A DNA stretch of 64,000 nucleotides from NCBI GenBank assembly GCA_023461435.1, contig JAEYLC010000032.1:7054-71053 (forward strand). The letters are read 5' to 3'. Shown piece after piece: positions 24,589 through 32,498 of the stretch (positions are counted from its first letter, which is position 1; every line of letters starts with the position of its first letter). Below the pieces are notes generated by a model. It ran no database searches. It saw only the letters and a list, made by a program, of their open reading frames with translations, and was not told where the DNA came from. Source of the stretch: Bacillota bacterium. GTDB lineage: Bacteria > Bacillota > Clostridia > Christensenellales > SZUA-584. The translations under genes and the position numbers were made by a program.

Positions 24589-24617
24589 TTGCGTGGAGTG
24601 TCGCTTTGTGCTATAAT
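24589..24617 (+). promoter_or_regulatory. Promoter upstream of the Cache-CheW gene
   Basis: TTGCGT (24589-24594), 17-base spacer with TGC directly before TATAAT (24612-24617): an extended -10 promoter. A terminator-like hairpin lies within 50 bases downstream. Confidence 0.65.
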
Positions 24618-24640
24618 ACAGCAAAATATGAAAGCAAGGG

Positions 24641-24671
24641 CGCTTTGATATGTCATATCAAGGCGTTTTTA
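24641..24671 (+). terminator. Leader terminator/attenuator before the Cache-CheW gene
   Basis: CGCTTTGAT / ATCAAGGCG stem (one G-U pair) followed by TTTTTAT, placed between promoter and gene. The 24384-24785 gap otherwise holds only the two divergent leaders. Confidence 0.7.
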
Positions 24672-24785
24672 TATTAAAAAGAAATTATCTGGAAGTCGTC
24701 CAAAAACCATGCGCAGGACTTGCGGATGCTACCTGATTCGTGCTTTCAAGTCAAAGCTTTTATCTATATCAAGGAGGTGCCGAAA

Positions 24786-27374
24786 ATGGTCATCTACAAA
24801 AAGAACGATTATCTTGGCTACATGGCCGATGTGGCCAAATGCAAGGCCCGCATCACATCGCTCAACGACCAGTGGGAGAACATCAAGCTGCTCTGCGAAA
24901 TCAACTGCCCGCATCAGAGCAAAACGCTGATTCCCACCATGACGGCCACGCAGCACAGCTTCGAGAATCTGCAGCAGCAGCTGGTGGATACGCTGGTTCT
25001 GGAAACGCTCAACAAAACGGAGCAGAAGCTGCTGTCGAAGGCGCAGGTGGCTGTCGATGTGTTGATCCGCAACCTGTATGAGCGCACCGCAGACGTGGGG
25101 TTTCTTGCGACTGACGACGACATCCGCGCATTTGTGGCGCGGAGTGCGAGGGAACAAAGCGCGCGTGAGAGGATCGTATCGCGCCTGCGCGAATATGTCG
25201 CGAAATACTCGGTGTATGAAGAGATCATCATCATGGACAAAAACCGCACTGTGCTTGCCAATCTCGATCAAAGCAACGGCATACTCGGCAAGCAGATCGA
25301 TGAGCCTGTTGTGATCAGAACGCTCGAGTCGCCGGACAATTTTTTCGAGCTGTTCGCGCCGTCCCCGCTGCAGGCGGCAAAACGCAAAGCGCATATATTC
25401 ACAAGCCGCATTTATGCGGAGGATTCGGGCGATGTGATCGGCGCCATCTGCCTGTGCTTCCGCTTCGAAAACGAGATGGAGCTGATATTCAAAAAGCTCT
25501 CGACGGACTATGACGGGTCGGTGATACTGATCGTGGACGAGAACAACACGGTGATCGCGAGCAACGACGAGAACCATGTGCCCGCAGGAATCACCGTTGA
25601 GACGGTAGAAGAGGGCCTCAACGGCGTTGTCTACTACCGCGGCCTTTCGTATATCGCCAAAACCGTGCCGACCCAGGGGTATCAGGATTATTACGGGCTT
25701 GGGTGGCGCGGCATGGTGCTGCTGCCGCTGCATCTCGCGTTTAAGGAAAAATCGGAGCTGCAGGGGATCGATAGCGGCATCACGGGCGCGCTGATGGGCA
25801 AGGCCGATTCGTTTTCTAAGGCGCTCAACGAGATCATCGTGCAGACGCAGACGATCAACAAATCCTTAAAGCGCATCGTCTATAACGGGCAGCTTATCGA
25901 CAAAGACGGCGGCCGGGACGAGGAATTCGTAAGGCTCAAGCCGATACTCGCGAATATCGGCAAGATCGGCGCGGGCACGAGCAGCCTGTTTAAGAGATCC
26001 GTGGCGGACCTTTTTTCAACGGTGATCTCGACGAGCCTTATCGACGCGGGGTTCCTTGCGTCGCTTTGCATCGACATTATGGACCGCAATCTCTACGAAC
26101 GCGCGAACGACTGCCGCTGGTGGGTGCTCAACTCCACATTCCGCACGATACTCGCGCAGGACAGCATCAGCGATAAGGAACAGTCAAAGCTGACAAAGAT
26201 ACTTGCTTACATTCACAGCCTGTATACGGTGTACAGCAACCTGTTTCTGTACGACAAATCGGGCCGTATCGTGGCGGTATCCAACCCCGAATACCGGGCG
26301 GATGTGGGGACGACGCTGAGCAGTACGTATGTTCACAATACGCTTTCCAACGCGAAGCCGGAGAAATATTTCGTGTCGCCCTTCGAGGAGACGCCGCTGT
26401 ACGACGGAAAGCGTACGTACACTTACAGCGCTTCGGTGACGGACATATCAATCCCGGGCCGGGTTGTGGGCGGCATCGGCATCGTGTTCGACAGCGAATT
26501 TGAGTTTCAGGCCATGCTCGGCGACGCGCTCAAATCCAAAAAGGATACGTTTGCGGTGTTTGCGGACCGCAGAGGGGCCGTGATATCATCGACGGGCGGA
26601 CAGAGCGTGGGGGAAACGCTGAAATTGCCGGATACGATGTTCAGTGTGAAAAACGGCGAGGTGCGCAAGGAGATACTCGTATACAACGGCAGCTATTACG
26701 CGGTGGGGTGCGCGTGCTCCGCAAGCTACCGCGAATACAAGAGCAGCGACGGTTACACAAACGATGTGCTGGCCTTTGTGTTTGTGAAGCTCACCGACGC
26801 GGCCAATGAGCCGGGGCTCGCGCTGCATTCAAAAACGGAGATCGAACAGAAGGACATATCGCTTAAAATCGGCGGCGCGCATGAAAAACTCGTGGCTTTC
26901 GGCATCAACAACCAGCTGTTTGCGCTCAGACAGGATGTGGTGTATGAGGCGACAGACTTAAGCGAGGTGATACCGCTGCCCGATTCGAACGCCATGATAC
27001 GCGGCGCGCTCAGTTACCGCGGCGAGTATATCGCGGTGGTGGACGCGCACGCGCTGTTTAAGAGTGAGGAACCCTCGCAGCCCGGCGGCCATCTGCTGAT
27101 AGTCAAGCCCGCCGACGATGTGTTTCTGGCGCTCGAGGTGGACGAGCTTTGCAGCGTGCTCGAAGTGAACGCGGAAGATGTAAAGCCCGTGCCGGATTTC
27201 GGCGGCGTATCATCGGTGGCAGGGATATTGAGCGTCCGCGGCGAGAAGGATTGCAACGTGCTCGTGCTGAATCACGCGGCGCTGCTGACCAAGGTGCAGC
27301 AGGATCGGGCGGGATACGATTGGGAAGAGATCCTCGCGATTCTTGAGAAGATGAACGAGGAGAAGAGCGCATAG
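24786..27374 (+). CDS. Soluble double-Cache sensor with C-terminal CheW domain
   Basis: An 862-residue signalling protein without visible membrane segments or signal peptide. It has two related sensor modules. The first (about 70-260) starts at RNLYERTADVGFL; the second (about 415-600) at DRNLYERANDCRWW. Each continues into Cache-like strands such as YEEIIIMDKNRTVLANL and YSNLFLYDKSGRIVAVS. A CheW domain fills about 710-850 (KLVAFGINNQLFALR, VADI-like DLSEVIPLP, RGALSYRGEYIAVVD). By family it would couple to CheA and receptors. AAGGAGGTG precedes ATG 24786. It is monocistronic, with no other che gene nearby. Confidence 0.85.
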   Translation: MVIYKKNDYLGYMADVAKCKARITSLNDQWENIKLLCEINCPHQSKTLIPTMTATQHSFENLQQQLVDTLVLETLNKTEQKLLSKAQVAVDVLIRNLYERTADVGFLATDDDIRAFVARSAREQSARERIVSRLREYVAKYSVYEEIIIMDKNRTVLANLDQSNGILGKQIDEPVVIRTLESPDNFFELFAPSPLQAAKRKAHIFTSRIYAEDSGDVIGAICLCFRFENEMELIFKKLSTDYDGSVILIVDENNTVIASNDENHVPAGITVETVEEGLNGVVYYRGLSYIAKTVPTQGYQDYYGLGWRGMVLLPLHLAFKEKSELQGIDSGITGALMGKADSFSKALNEIIVQTQTINKSLKRIVYNGQLIDKDGGRDEEFVRLKPILANIGKIGAGTSSLFKRSVADLFSTVISTSLIDAGFLASLCIDIMDRNLYERANDCRWWVLNSTFRTILAQDSISDKEQSKLTKILAYIHSLYTVYSNLFLYDKSGRIVAVSNPEYRADVGTTLSSTYVHNTLSNAKPEKYFVSPFEETPLYDGKRTYTYSASVTDISIPGRVVGGIGIVFDSEFEFQAMLGDALKSKKDTFAVFADRRGAVISSTGGQSVGETLKLPDTMFSVKNGEVRKEILVYNGSYYAVGCACSASYREYKSSDGYTNDVLAFVFVKLTDAANEPGLALHSKTEIEQKDISLKIGGAHEKLVAFGINNQLFALRQDVVYEATDLSEVIPLPDSNAMIRGALSYRGEYIAVVDAHALFKSEEPSQPGGHLLIVKPADDVFLALEVDELCSVLEVNAEDVKPVPDFGGVSSVAGILSVRGEKDCNVLVLNHAALLTKVQQDRAGYDWEEILAILEKMNEEKSA

Positions 27375-27413
27375 GATTATCCCCGTTTTTAGAAGAGAAT
27401 ATAAAAGCATGAA

Positions 27414-27438
27414 CAAGGGCGGCCGGCGGCCGCCCTTG
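27414..27438. terminator. GC-rich hairpin between convergent genes
   Basis: Perfect 11-bp stem CAAGGGCGGCC / GGCCGCCCTTG with a 3-base loop, between the Cache-CheW gene and the minus-strand phoH. The T tail is short on the plus strand. Confidence 0.6.
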
Positions 27439-27489
27439 CTGTTTAGTGGATCATTAAGGAGGAGGAATATGAAGAAGCTTGCTGCTTGG

Positions 27490-28860
27490 TTACAAATTCT
27501 TTTCGGCGAGCGACGCAAGGCCGCTGCGCTCCACCTGCTTTAATGTGACATGGCCGGTGATCGGGTGGTTTTTCATACGCTCCACCACATACACAAGGCC
27601 GTTGGATTTGGAGTCGACGAGCACGTTGTCGATCTGGTTGTCGGACGGGTCGCCGAGGAATATGAATTTGGAGTTCTTGCCCGCGCGCGTGAGCATGAGC
27701 TTCGCGAGATGCGGCGTGATCTCCTGCGCCTCGTCCACGATCACGATGGCGTCCGTGATGGTGCGGCCGCGCATGTACGTAAACGATTTGATCTCGAATA
27801 TGCCGCGGCGCCGGAAATCGTCGATGAACTGCTCCACCTGAAAGCCGTCCTCGATGCGTTTTGCGCGTTTGACGCGTCCGCCGTCCTTGTCGGATGACAT
27901 CAGAAAGTCGATTGCGTCGTAGAAGCTGCCCATCCACGGGCGCAGCTTTTCGTCCTCGGTGCCCGGCAGATAGCCGATGTCGTTGCCCGCGGGCACGGTG
28001 GGCCGCACGAACACGATCTTGCGGTATTCACGCTGTTCGAGCACCTTTTCGAGCGCGACCGCCGTGGCGAGCACCGTTTTGCCGCTGCCCGCGCCGCCCG
28101 TGATCGACACAAACGACACGGCAGGGTCCATCAGCAGCTCAAAGGCCATCACCTGCTCGGGGTTGATCGGCCTTAAGCCCCATGCCGAGTAGTTTTCGTA
28201 GTGCAGCGGTATGAGCCGGCTGCCGTCAAAGCGCGTGATGATGGGTTCTTCGTCCTGCGCCTGCGTTGCAATCACGGCGAATTCGTTGGGCAGAAGCTCC
28301 GTGCCCTTGGGCAGCTTCGCGCCGCCTGAATAAATGGTACCCACGCTCTTTTCGGACAGGCTGAGCGCCCTTTGGCCGGTGTACAGCTCATCGGTTTTGA
28401 TCTTGTCCGTTTCATAATCCTGCGATGTGATGCCGCAGATTTCCGCTTTGATACGAAGGCATACATCCTTGGATACGAGTATCGTCTCCATCTCGGGATC
28501 GATCTCTTTGAGCTGCATGGCACAGGCGAGTATATGGTTGTCGTTTTTGTCCTCACTGAACGGAAAGCGTTTGTCTGCGGATTCGGCATAGGTGACGCGA
28601 AGCATAATGCCGTTTTCGAGCGCGATGCCGCTGCTCACATACTGGCGGCCGCAGCCGTCTATGGTGCGGTGCAGCGTACGTACGGCTTCACGCGCCTGAT
28701 AGCCGGCCAGTCCGTCGCGCGTTTTTAAGTGGTCGAGCTCCTCAAGCACCGTGACGGGAATGTACACGTCGTTGCCGACAAAGTTCTTAAAGCACCACGG
28801 GTCATGCATCAAAACATTGGTATCGAGCACGTATTTTTTTCTGTTCTCCAGCTTGCTCAC
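27490..28860 (-). CDS. PIN-PhoH family ATPase/RNase (YlaK-like)
   Basis: A 456-residue fusion of an N-terminal PIN nuclease (KYVLDTNVLMHDP, EELDHLK, SEDKNDNHILA) and a C-terminal PhoH ATPase. The PhoH part has Walker A GGAGSGKTVLA (about 256-266), FVRPTVPAGNDIGYLPG and Walker B IVIVDEAQE, then FLGDPSDNQID. PhoH2-type proteins of this layout act as ATP-dependent RNA-unwinding nucleases. The start is GTG 28860 with a G-rich stretch upstream. Confidence 0.93.
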   Translation of the reverse strand: MSKLENRKKYVLDTNVLMHDPWCFKNFVGNDVYIPVTVLEELDHLKTRDGLAGYQAREAVRTLHRTIDGCGRQYVSSGIALENGIMLRVTYAESADKRFPFSEDKNDNHILACAMQLKEIDPEMETILVSKDVCLRIKAEICGITSQDYETDKIKTDELYTGQRALSLSEKSVGTIYSGGAKLPKGTELLPNEFAVIATQAQDEEPIITRFDGSRLIPLHYENYSAWGLRPINPEQVMAFELLMDPAVSFVSITGGAGSGKTVLATAVALEKVLEQREYRKIVFVRPTVPAGNDIGYLPGTEDEKLRPWMGSFYDAIDFLMSSDKDGGRVKRAKRIEDGFQVEQFIDDFRRRGIFEIKSFTYMRGRTITDAIVIVDEAQEITPHLAKLMLTRAGKNSKFIFLGDPSDNQIDNVLVDSKSNGLVYVVERMKNHPITGHVTLKQVERSGLASLAEKNL

Positions 28861-28881
28861 GTAAGAAAAGCCCCCTTTTTT

Positions 28882-28917
28882 CGTATAAAAAATAAATCGC
28901 CGTTTTTTAGGCGGCGA
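28882..28917 (-). terminator. Possible leader terminator in front of phoH
   Basis: On the minus strand: TCGCCG stem (6 bp, 9-base loop) followed by ATTTATTTTTTAT, just 22 bases before the phoH start. Confidence 0.45.
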
Positions 28918-29019
28918 AAAGCATCAACTTTTTGTGAGAGTTGCAGGTGGCTAGTATGAGATCGGAATTTGTGTCTTCGTTCTTCAAGTTCAGCACCTTA
29001 AATCATGTCGTCTTATTCA

Positions 29020-29028
29020 TTATAGCAG
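29020..29028 (-). promoter_or_regulatory. Extended -10 promoter upstream of phoH
   Basis: Minus strand TGCTATAAT (hexamer 29025-29020). It gives a leader of about 150 bases that contains the hairpin at 28882-28917. The -35 region is poor. Confidence 0.5.
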
Positions 29029-29139
29029 CAAAGGCCTTGGTTATACGATAAATCTATGTTAAGCTTTGCTGTTTTATATTTAAACTTCTGGCGCATATTG
29101 AAACATGGACAAGAGAAAAATAACGGCGGAGGATGGATG

Positions 29140-29490
29140 ATGAAAAAAGGAGTGAAAAACGCGGCGGTGGGCGCTGTTTCGGGCTTTGCCGCGGGGCTGT
29201 TCGGATCGGGCGGCGGCATTGCCGTGGTGGAAGGGCTCGAACGTATGGGCGTTGAAGAAAAAAGAGCGCATGCCACATCGCTGGCAGTGATTTTTCCGGT
29301 GTCGGCCGTGTCGGCCGTGCTGTATACCATGGGGGGGTATGTGCCGCTTGCCAGCACACTGTGGATGTGCGGCGGCGCGACGGCGGGCGGGCTGCTGGGC
29401 GCTTATTGCTTAAAGCGCGTGGGCGTGCGGCTGCTCAATAATATATTCACGCTGCTGATGCTGGCCGCGGGCATAAGGATGCTGTTTTGA
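29140..29490 (+). CDS. TauE/SafE-type half transporter, first part
   Basis: A 116-residue membrane protein corresponding to one half of the TSUP (TauE/SafE) sulfite or organic-anion exporter family. It has the glycine-rich entry GAVSGFAAGLFGSGGGI and three to four hydrophobic segments. Normal TSUP proteins are about 250 residues with two such halves. The next gene codes the other half and overlaps by 4 bases (TTGA), so the pair probably forms one transporter. GGAGGA is 6 bases before ATG 29140. Confidence 0.8.
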   Translation: MKKGVKNAAVGAVSGFAAGLFGSGGGIAVVEGLERMGVEEKRAHATSLAVIFPVSAVSAVLYTMGGYVPLASTLWMCGGATAGGLLGAYCLKRVGVRLLNNIFTLLMLAAGIRMLF

Positions 29491-29915
29491 TACTGTTTGC
29501 GCTGCTCGGAATACTGTTCGGCATCGTCGGCGGCATGGGGCTGGGCGGCGGCATCGTGCTGATTCCGGCGCTGACGCTCTTTATGGGAGTGTCGCAGCAC
29601 GAAGCGCAGGGCATGACGCTGTTTGCGTATCTGCCCATGGCGGCAGCCGCGCTGGTGTCGCATTTCCGTCAGAAGTCCGTGAGCGTGAAACCGGCGTTGT
29701 TTTTGACGATGTTCGGCGTGACCGGCGGCGCGGGCGGATACTGGCTCGCGTCCGCGATAGAGGAAGACCCGCTGCGCATTGTGTTTGCGGCGTTTCTGAT
29801 CATCGTGGCGCTGCTCAGGGCCTGGCACGGAGAGATCTCTCCGTGGCTGAAGAAAAGGAAATCAGACGACAAGCACGGCGATCACGGCGAAAGCCGCAAG
29901 CGACAGCAGCGTTGA
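29487..29915 (+). CDS. TauE/SafE-type half transporter, second part
   Basis: The 142-residue second half has the parallel motif LLGILFGIVGGMGLGGGIVLIPAL and ends in a charged, His/Lys-rich tail. The start is TTG 29487, overlapping the previous stop. Its last 54 bases are antisense to the end of the AEC gene. The tail (from about residue 124) is therefore shaped by the opposite coding strand. Confidence 0.8.
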   Translation: MILFALLGILFGIVGGMGLGGGIVLIPALTLFMGVSQHEAQGMTLFAYLPMAAAALVSHFRQKSVSVKPALFLTMFGVTGGAGGYWLASAIEEDPLRIVFAAFLIIVALLRAWHGEISPWLKKRKSDDKHGDHGESRKRQQR

Positions 29916-30791
29916 AAGCGAGAGTGACGCGGATACGAAAGCGCCCTCGTTCTCGTTTTTGCCGAATATGGGCAGCACGAACGGCGGAGGCAGCAGGAAC
30001 ATCAGTATCACGGCCCATTTGAGCGTCTCGCTGACGGGAATGATCGCACCGAGCCCCACCAGCACGAGCGCGCAAAGCGCCGCCATCATAACGAGACGCG
30101 ACAGCACCACGGACAGCGCGAGCGACAGCTTCGCTTTGCGGAATTCGAGCTCATAGCCGACGACAAACAATATGACGGCGGCAGTGGGCGCCGCGACAAA
30201 ATCCAGAGCGCCCATGACGATGCCGCCTGCGGCGGATGCGTTGATGGCGTCCGCAAGTCCGGTCGCGCCGAGCAGGACGCCGATGGCGATTGAGATAATG
30301 ACGGGGGAGGACAGCATGCCTTTGATCACGGCTTTAGGGGAACGCTGTGATTCGCCGCTCAGCAGCGTTAAGTACACGGTGAATACGAAAAGCACCTGAC
30401 CCAAGTCCACAGTCGCAAAGTCGGTCACGGCATCCGCGCCGAACAGCAATGTGTAAAGCGCATAGCCGAGCATGCCCGCTTCAAAGCCCGTAAACAGGAA
30501 CGGTACGGTGGTCATCTGTGTTTTGGTGAGTTTCTTAAACGCAACCCCAAGGCCCATTGCCATGAGGCAGACCGCAAACATCGATGAAGCGGTGATCACG
30601 ATGCCAAGCCCATATGAAGCCGTGTAAAACGCCTTGATGAGCACGGCGGGCAGCGTCACATTCACGATGAGCGCCTTGAGCCCCGCGATTCCCTGCTTTT
30701 GCACGATGCCTTTTTTTCGGCAGAGCATACCGATTGCGAGCATGAGCACCACGGGCAGTATCATTTGAAGCACACCGGCCAGTTTATCCAT
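29862..30791 (-). CDS. AEC-family (auxin efflux carrier-like) transporter
   Basis: A 309-residue membrane carrier with about ten hydrophobic segments in two repeats of five, starting MDKLAGVLQMILPVVLMLAIG and with NVTLPAVLIKAFY in the first repeat. Bacterial members move malate, other carboxylates or unknown solutes. GGAGGGAAC precedes the ATG. It converges with the TauE pair and overlaps it by 54 bases. Confidence 0.9.
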   Translation of the reverse strand: MDKLAGVLQMILPVVLMLAIGMLCRKKGIVQKQGIAGLKALIVNVTLPAVLIKAFYTASYGLGIVITASSMFAVCLMAMGLGVAFKKLTKTQMTTVPFLFTGFEAGMLGYALYTLLFGADAVTDFATVDLGQVLFVFTVYLTLLSGESQRSPKAVIKGMLSSPVIISIAIGVLLGATGLADAINASAAGGIVMGALDFVAAPTAAVILFVVGYELEFRKAKLSLALSVVLSRLVMMAALCALVLVGLGAIIPVSETLKWAVILMFLLPPPFVLPIFGKNENEGAFVSASLSLSTLLSLAAFAVIAVLVV

Positions 30792-30882
30792 TGTTCCCTC
30801 CGAAGCATATATGTGTAAGAATGCAGATTTGATTCTATCAGAAGCATCGCGTGGTGACCAGTGTCCAATAGGCTAAGAAAAC

Positions 30883-30900
30883 GGCGGCTTGAACCGCCGC
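30883..30900 (-). terminator. Terminator of the small minus-strand membrane gene
   Basis: CGGCGG..CCGCCG stem; on the minus strand it is followed by TTTTCTT. Lies 146 bases past the stop at 31047. Confidence 0.65.
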
Positions 30901-31046
30901 AATCATTTTTATGTAATTGCTTTAAGAAACCGATTTGTCTTGCTCGGATCAAAAACTAAGAAACCGATAAGTCATCCGGTGAAACGCTGATTCATCGGAG
31001 CCCGCCAACTATTCACAGATTCGCTTGCCTATCAATACCGATAATT

Positions 31047-31364
31047 TTACAAACCCCACCAGGTTCGGAGCATGAACTCTTCCGCTCCCTTGGAGACGGC
31101 TTGATCCTTCTCTTTTGATGCGAGCTTTTCAAATATTTCGGGCGCGGCGAACCCGTAAATGATGGCTTCCTTGAAATCCGCTGCCCCAAGCACCCATGCC
31201 GCAACACCCCCAAGCAGCGCGAGCAGTATCAGCGCCGCCCAGTATTTGAAATGAGATAAATAGGACAATGCCGTTTTTCTGAACCGTGCTTTCACAAATC
31301 TTAATAGATCCGGTATGATTCCGCCAAGGCATCCGATAAGAAAAATCGATAGAATGAATTCCAT
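31047..31364 (-). CDS. Small hypothetical membrane protein
   Basis: Function not recognised. The 105 residues contain two hydrophobic segments, MEFILSIFLIGCLGGIIPDLL and YWAALILLALLGGVAAWVLG, joined by a basic loop. A polar C-terminal tail follows. ATG 31364 has GAGGTG 6 bases upstream. A TATAAT at 31449-31444 with TATACA 17 bases upstream could drive it. It stands alone. Confidence 0.65.
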   Translation of the reverse strand: MEFILSIFLIGCLGGIIPDLLRFVKARFRKTALSYLSHFKYWAALILLALLGGVAAWVLGAADFKEAIIYGFAAPEIFEKLASKEKDQAVSKGAEEFMLRTWWGL

Positions 31365-31656
31365 ATCACACCTCGTTTCGTAAAGTCGTTCGCCTGTTAT
31401 TAACAAATAGCGCCATTGTGACAACATTCAAGCAACATGCAATATTATACCATTAATAATAATACTTGTATATCATATTAAAAAGCGAGCATTTTATGCC
31501 GCTGCCGCGCACCGTTTTAAGCGTTTCTATCCGTATAAATTTGTCGTGTGCAGATAATCAACGAAAAGAAGAGCGCGGTGTCGTGCCGATAATGATTTTT
31601 TATCGCCAACGACTGCGGAAGCAATAATTGTCAAATTTATGTCAGAATCTATCTTT

Positions 31657-31842
31657 GACTTTGATTTGTGCCGGTGTTATACCGAAGGTGAGAATACAAA
31701 TGCATTCGCTGAGGCTTTTAAAAAAGTCTCACCAAAGTCGGTGTGTTTTGGCGTTGCGTCAGCACACGTGCATTTGTGAATAATGGCTAGACGTAGATTG
31801 TTAGCGACGGCGCTTTCATAAGAAAGTGCCGTCGTTTTTTTT
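31657..31842 (+). ncRNA. Structured leader RNA of the P-II/ammonium transporter operon
   Basis: A leader with two exclusive folds and a terminator. Fold 1: GACTTTG (31657) with CAAAGTC (31733) closes a junction of hairpin CGGT-GTTAT-ACCG and stem GGTGAGA (31687) / TCTCACC (31727). Fold 2: ACAAATGCA (31696) with TGCATTTGT (31769) encloses a GAGGC..GTCTC hairpin and a GTGTG..CACAC hairpin. The terminator at 31805 follows. It matches no riboswitch or ANTAR pattern I can name. The upstream gap 31365-31656 shows nothing else clear apart from the minus-strand promoter. Confidence 0.6.
31805..31842 (+). terminator. Strong attenuator terminator before P-II
   Basis: 13-bp stem CGACGGCGCTTTC / GAAAGTGCCGTCG (one G-U) with ATAA loop, then eight T residues. 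It ends 6 bases before the AAAGGAGGA of the P-II gene. Confidence 0.92.
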
Positions 31843-31865
31843 ATTAAAAAAAGGAGGATGGGAAT

Positions 31866-32204
31866 TTGAAAAAGCTTGAACTCATTATCCGGCCGGAAAG
31901 GCTGGAGGATGTCAAGGAGGTCTTGAATGCGCTTGATATCAAAGGCATGACGGTCACTTCCGTCATGGGCTGCGGTTCACAAAAGGGGCTGACGGAGAGC
32001 TACCGGGGCGTCGCTTACCACATCAATCTTCTGCCCAAGATCAAGGTGGAGACGGTCGTCAAGGACGACATGGTCGACAAAGTCATCGACAGCGTATCCC
32101 AAAAGCTCAGAACAGGAAAAATCGGCGACGGCAAGATATTTGTCAGCGATGTGGCGGATGCTTACCGGGTTAGGACAGGTGACAACGGTGAAAGCGCGCT
32201 CTGA
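31866..32204 (+). CDS. Nitrogen regulatory protein P-II (GlnK type)
   Basis: A 112-residue P-II trimer subunit that senses ATP/ADP and 2-oxoglutarate and gates ammonium channels. The sequence follows the family: MKKLELIIRPERLEDVKEVLNAL, the T-loop QKGLTESYRGVAYHINLLPKIK with Tyr at the position equivalent to 51, and GKIGDGKIFV. The start is TTG 31866 with AAAGGAGGA upstream; an ATG at 31859 is in another frame and stops at once. A strong terminator precedes it and amt lies downstream, so it is probably GlnK-like. Confidence 0.93.
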   Translation: MKKLELIIRPERLEDVKEVLNALDIKGMTVTSVMGCGSQKGLTESYRGVAYHINLLPKIKVETVVKDDMVDKVIDSVSQKLRTGKIGDGKIFVSDVADAYRVRTGDNGESAL

Positions 32205-32475
32205 CAAACAAAGTGCAGTGGCCTTTGGCGTGCTGCTTGCGGTCTCATCTTTGATTACGGTATTCAGCATGGCGTTCGGCGTGTACGCGCTCGTTCACAA
32301 CGTGAGTTTTTCCGTGATGAGCGCGCAGATACCGGGGGTGGTTTTTGCGGCGGTGGGTGCTTTCTTAGGAATCCGTTATTGTCTCGCGTCGCTCAAAATG
32401 GGCAGCGCGATAAGCGGCAAAACGTTTTCCTGGAAGAACTTTAAATCCGCAAAAGAAAAACCGTCGGTTCATTAA
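32188..32475 (+). CDS. Small two-helix membrane protein between P-II and Amt
   Basis: Function not recognised. About 95 residues with two membrane segments (VAFGVLLAVSSLITVFSMAFGVYAL, then IPGVVFAAVGAFLGIRYCLA) and a Lys-rich C-terminus. The start is uncertain: GTG 32188 is proposed because it leaves a short basic N-terminus, and the frame is open upstream inside the P-II gene. It overlaps P-II by 17 bases and ends 23 bases before amt, so it is co-transcribed and may act with the channel. Confidence 0.6.
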   Translation: MKARSDKQSAVAFGVLLAVSSLITVFSMAFGVYALVHNVSFSVMSAQIPGVVFAAVGAFLGIRYCLASLKMGSAISGKTFSWKNFKSAKEKPSVH

Positions 32476-32498
32476 GATTTAATTAGGAGGATTATATA

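Noticed and set aside
31657..31842. ANTAR target RNA or glutamine riboswitch before P-II
   Set aside because: The paired hexaloops typical of ANTAR sites and the glnA motif are not evident; left unclassified.
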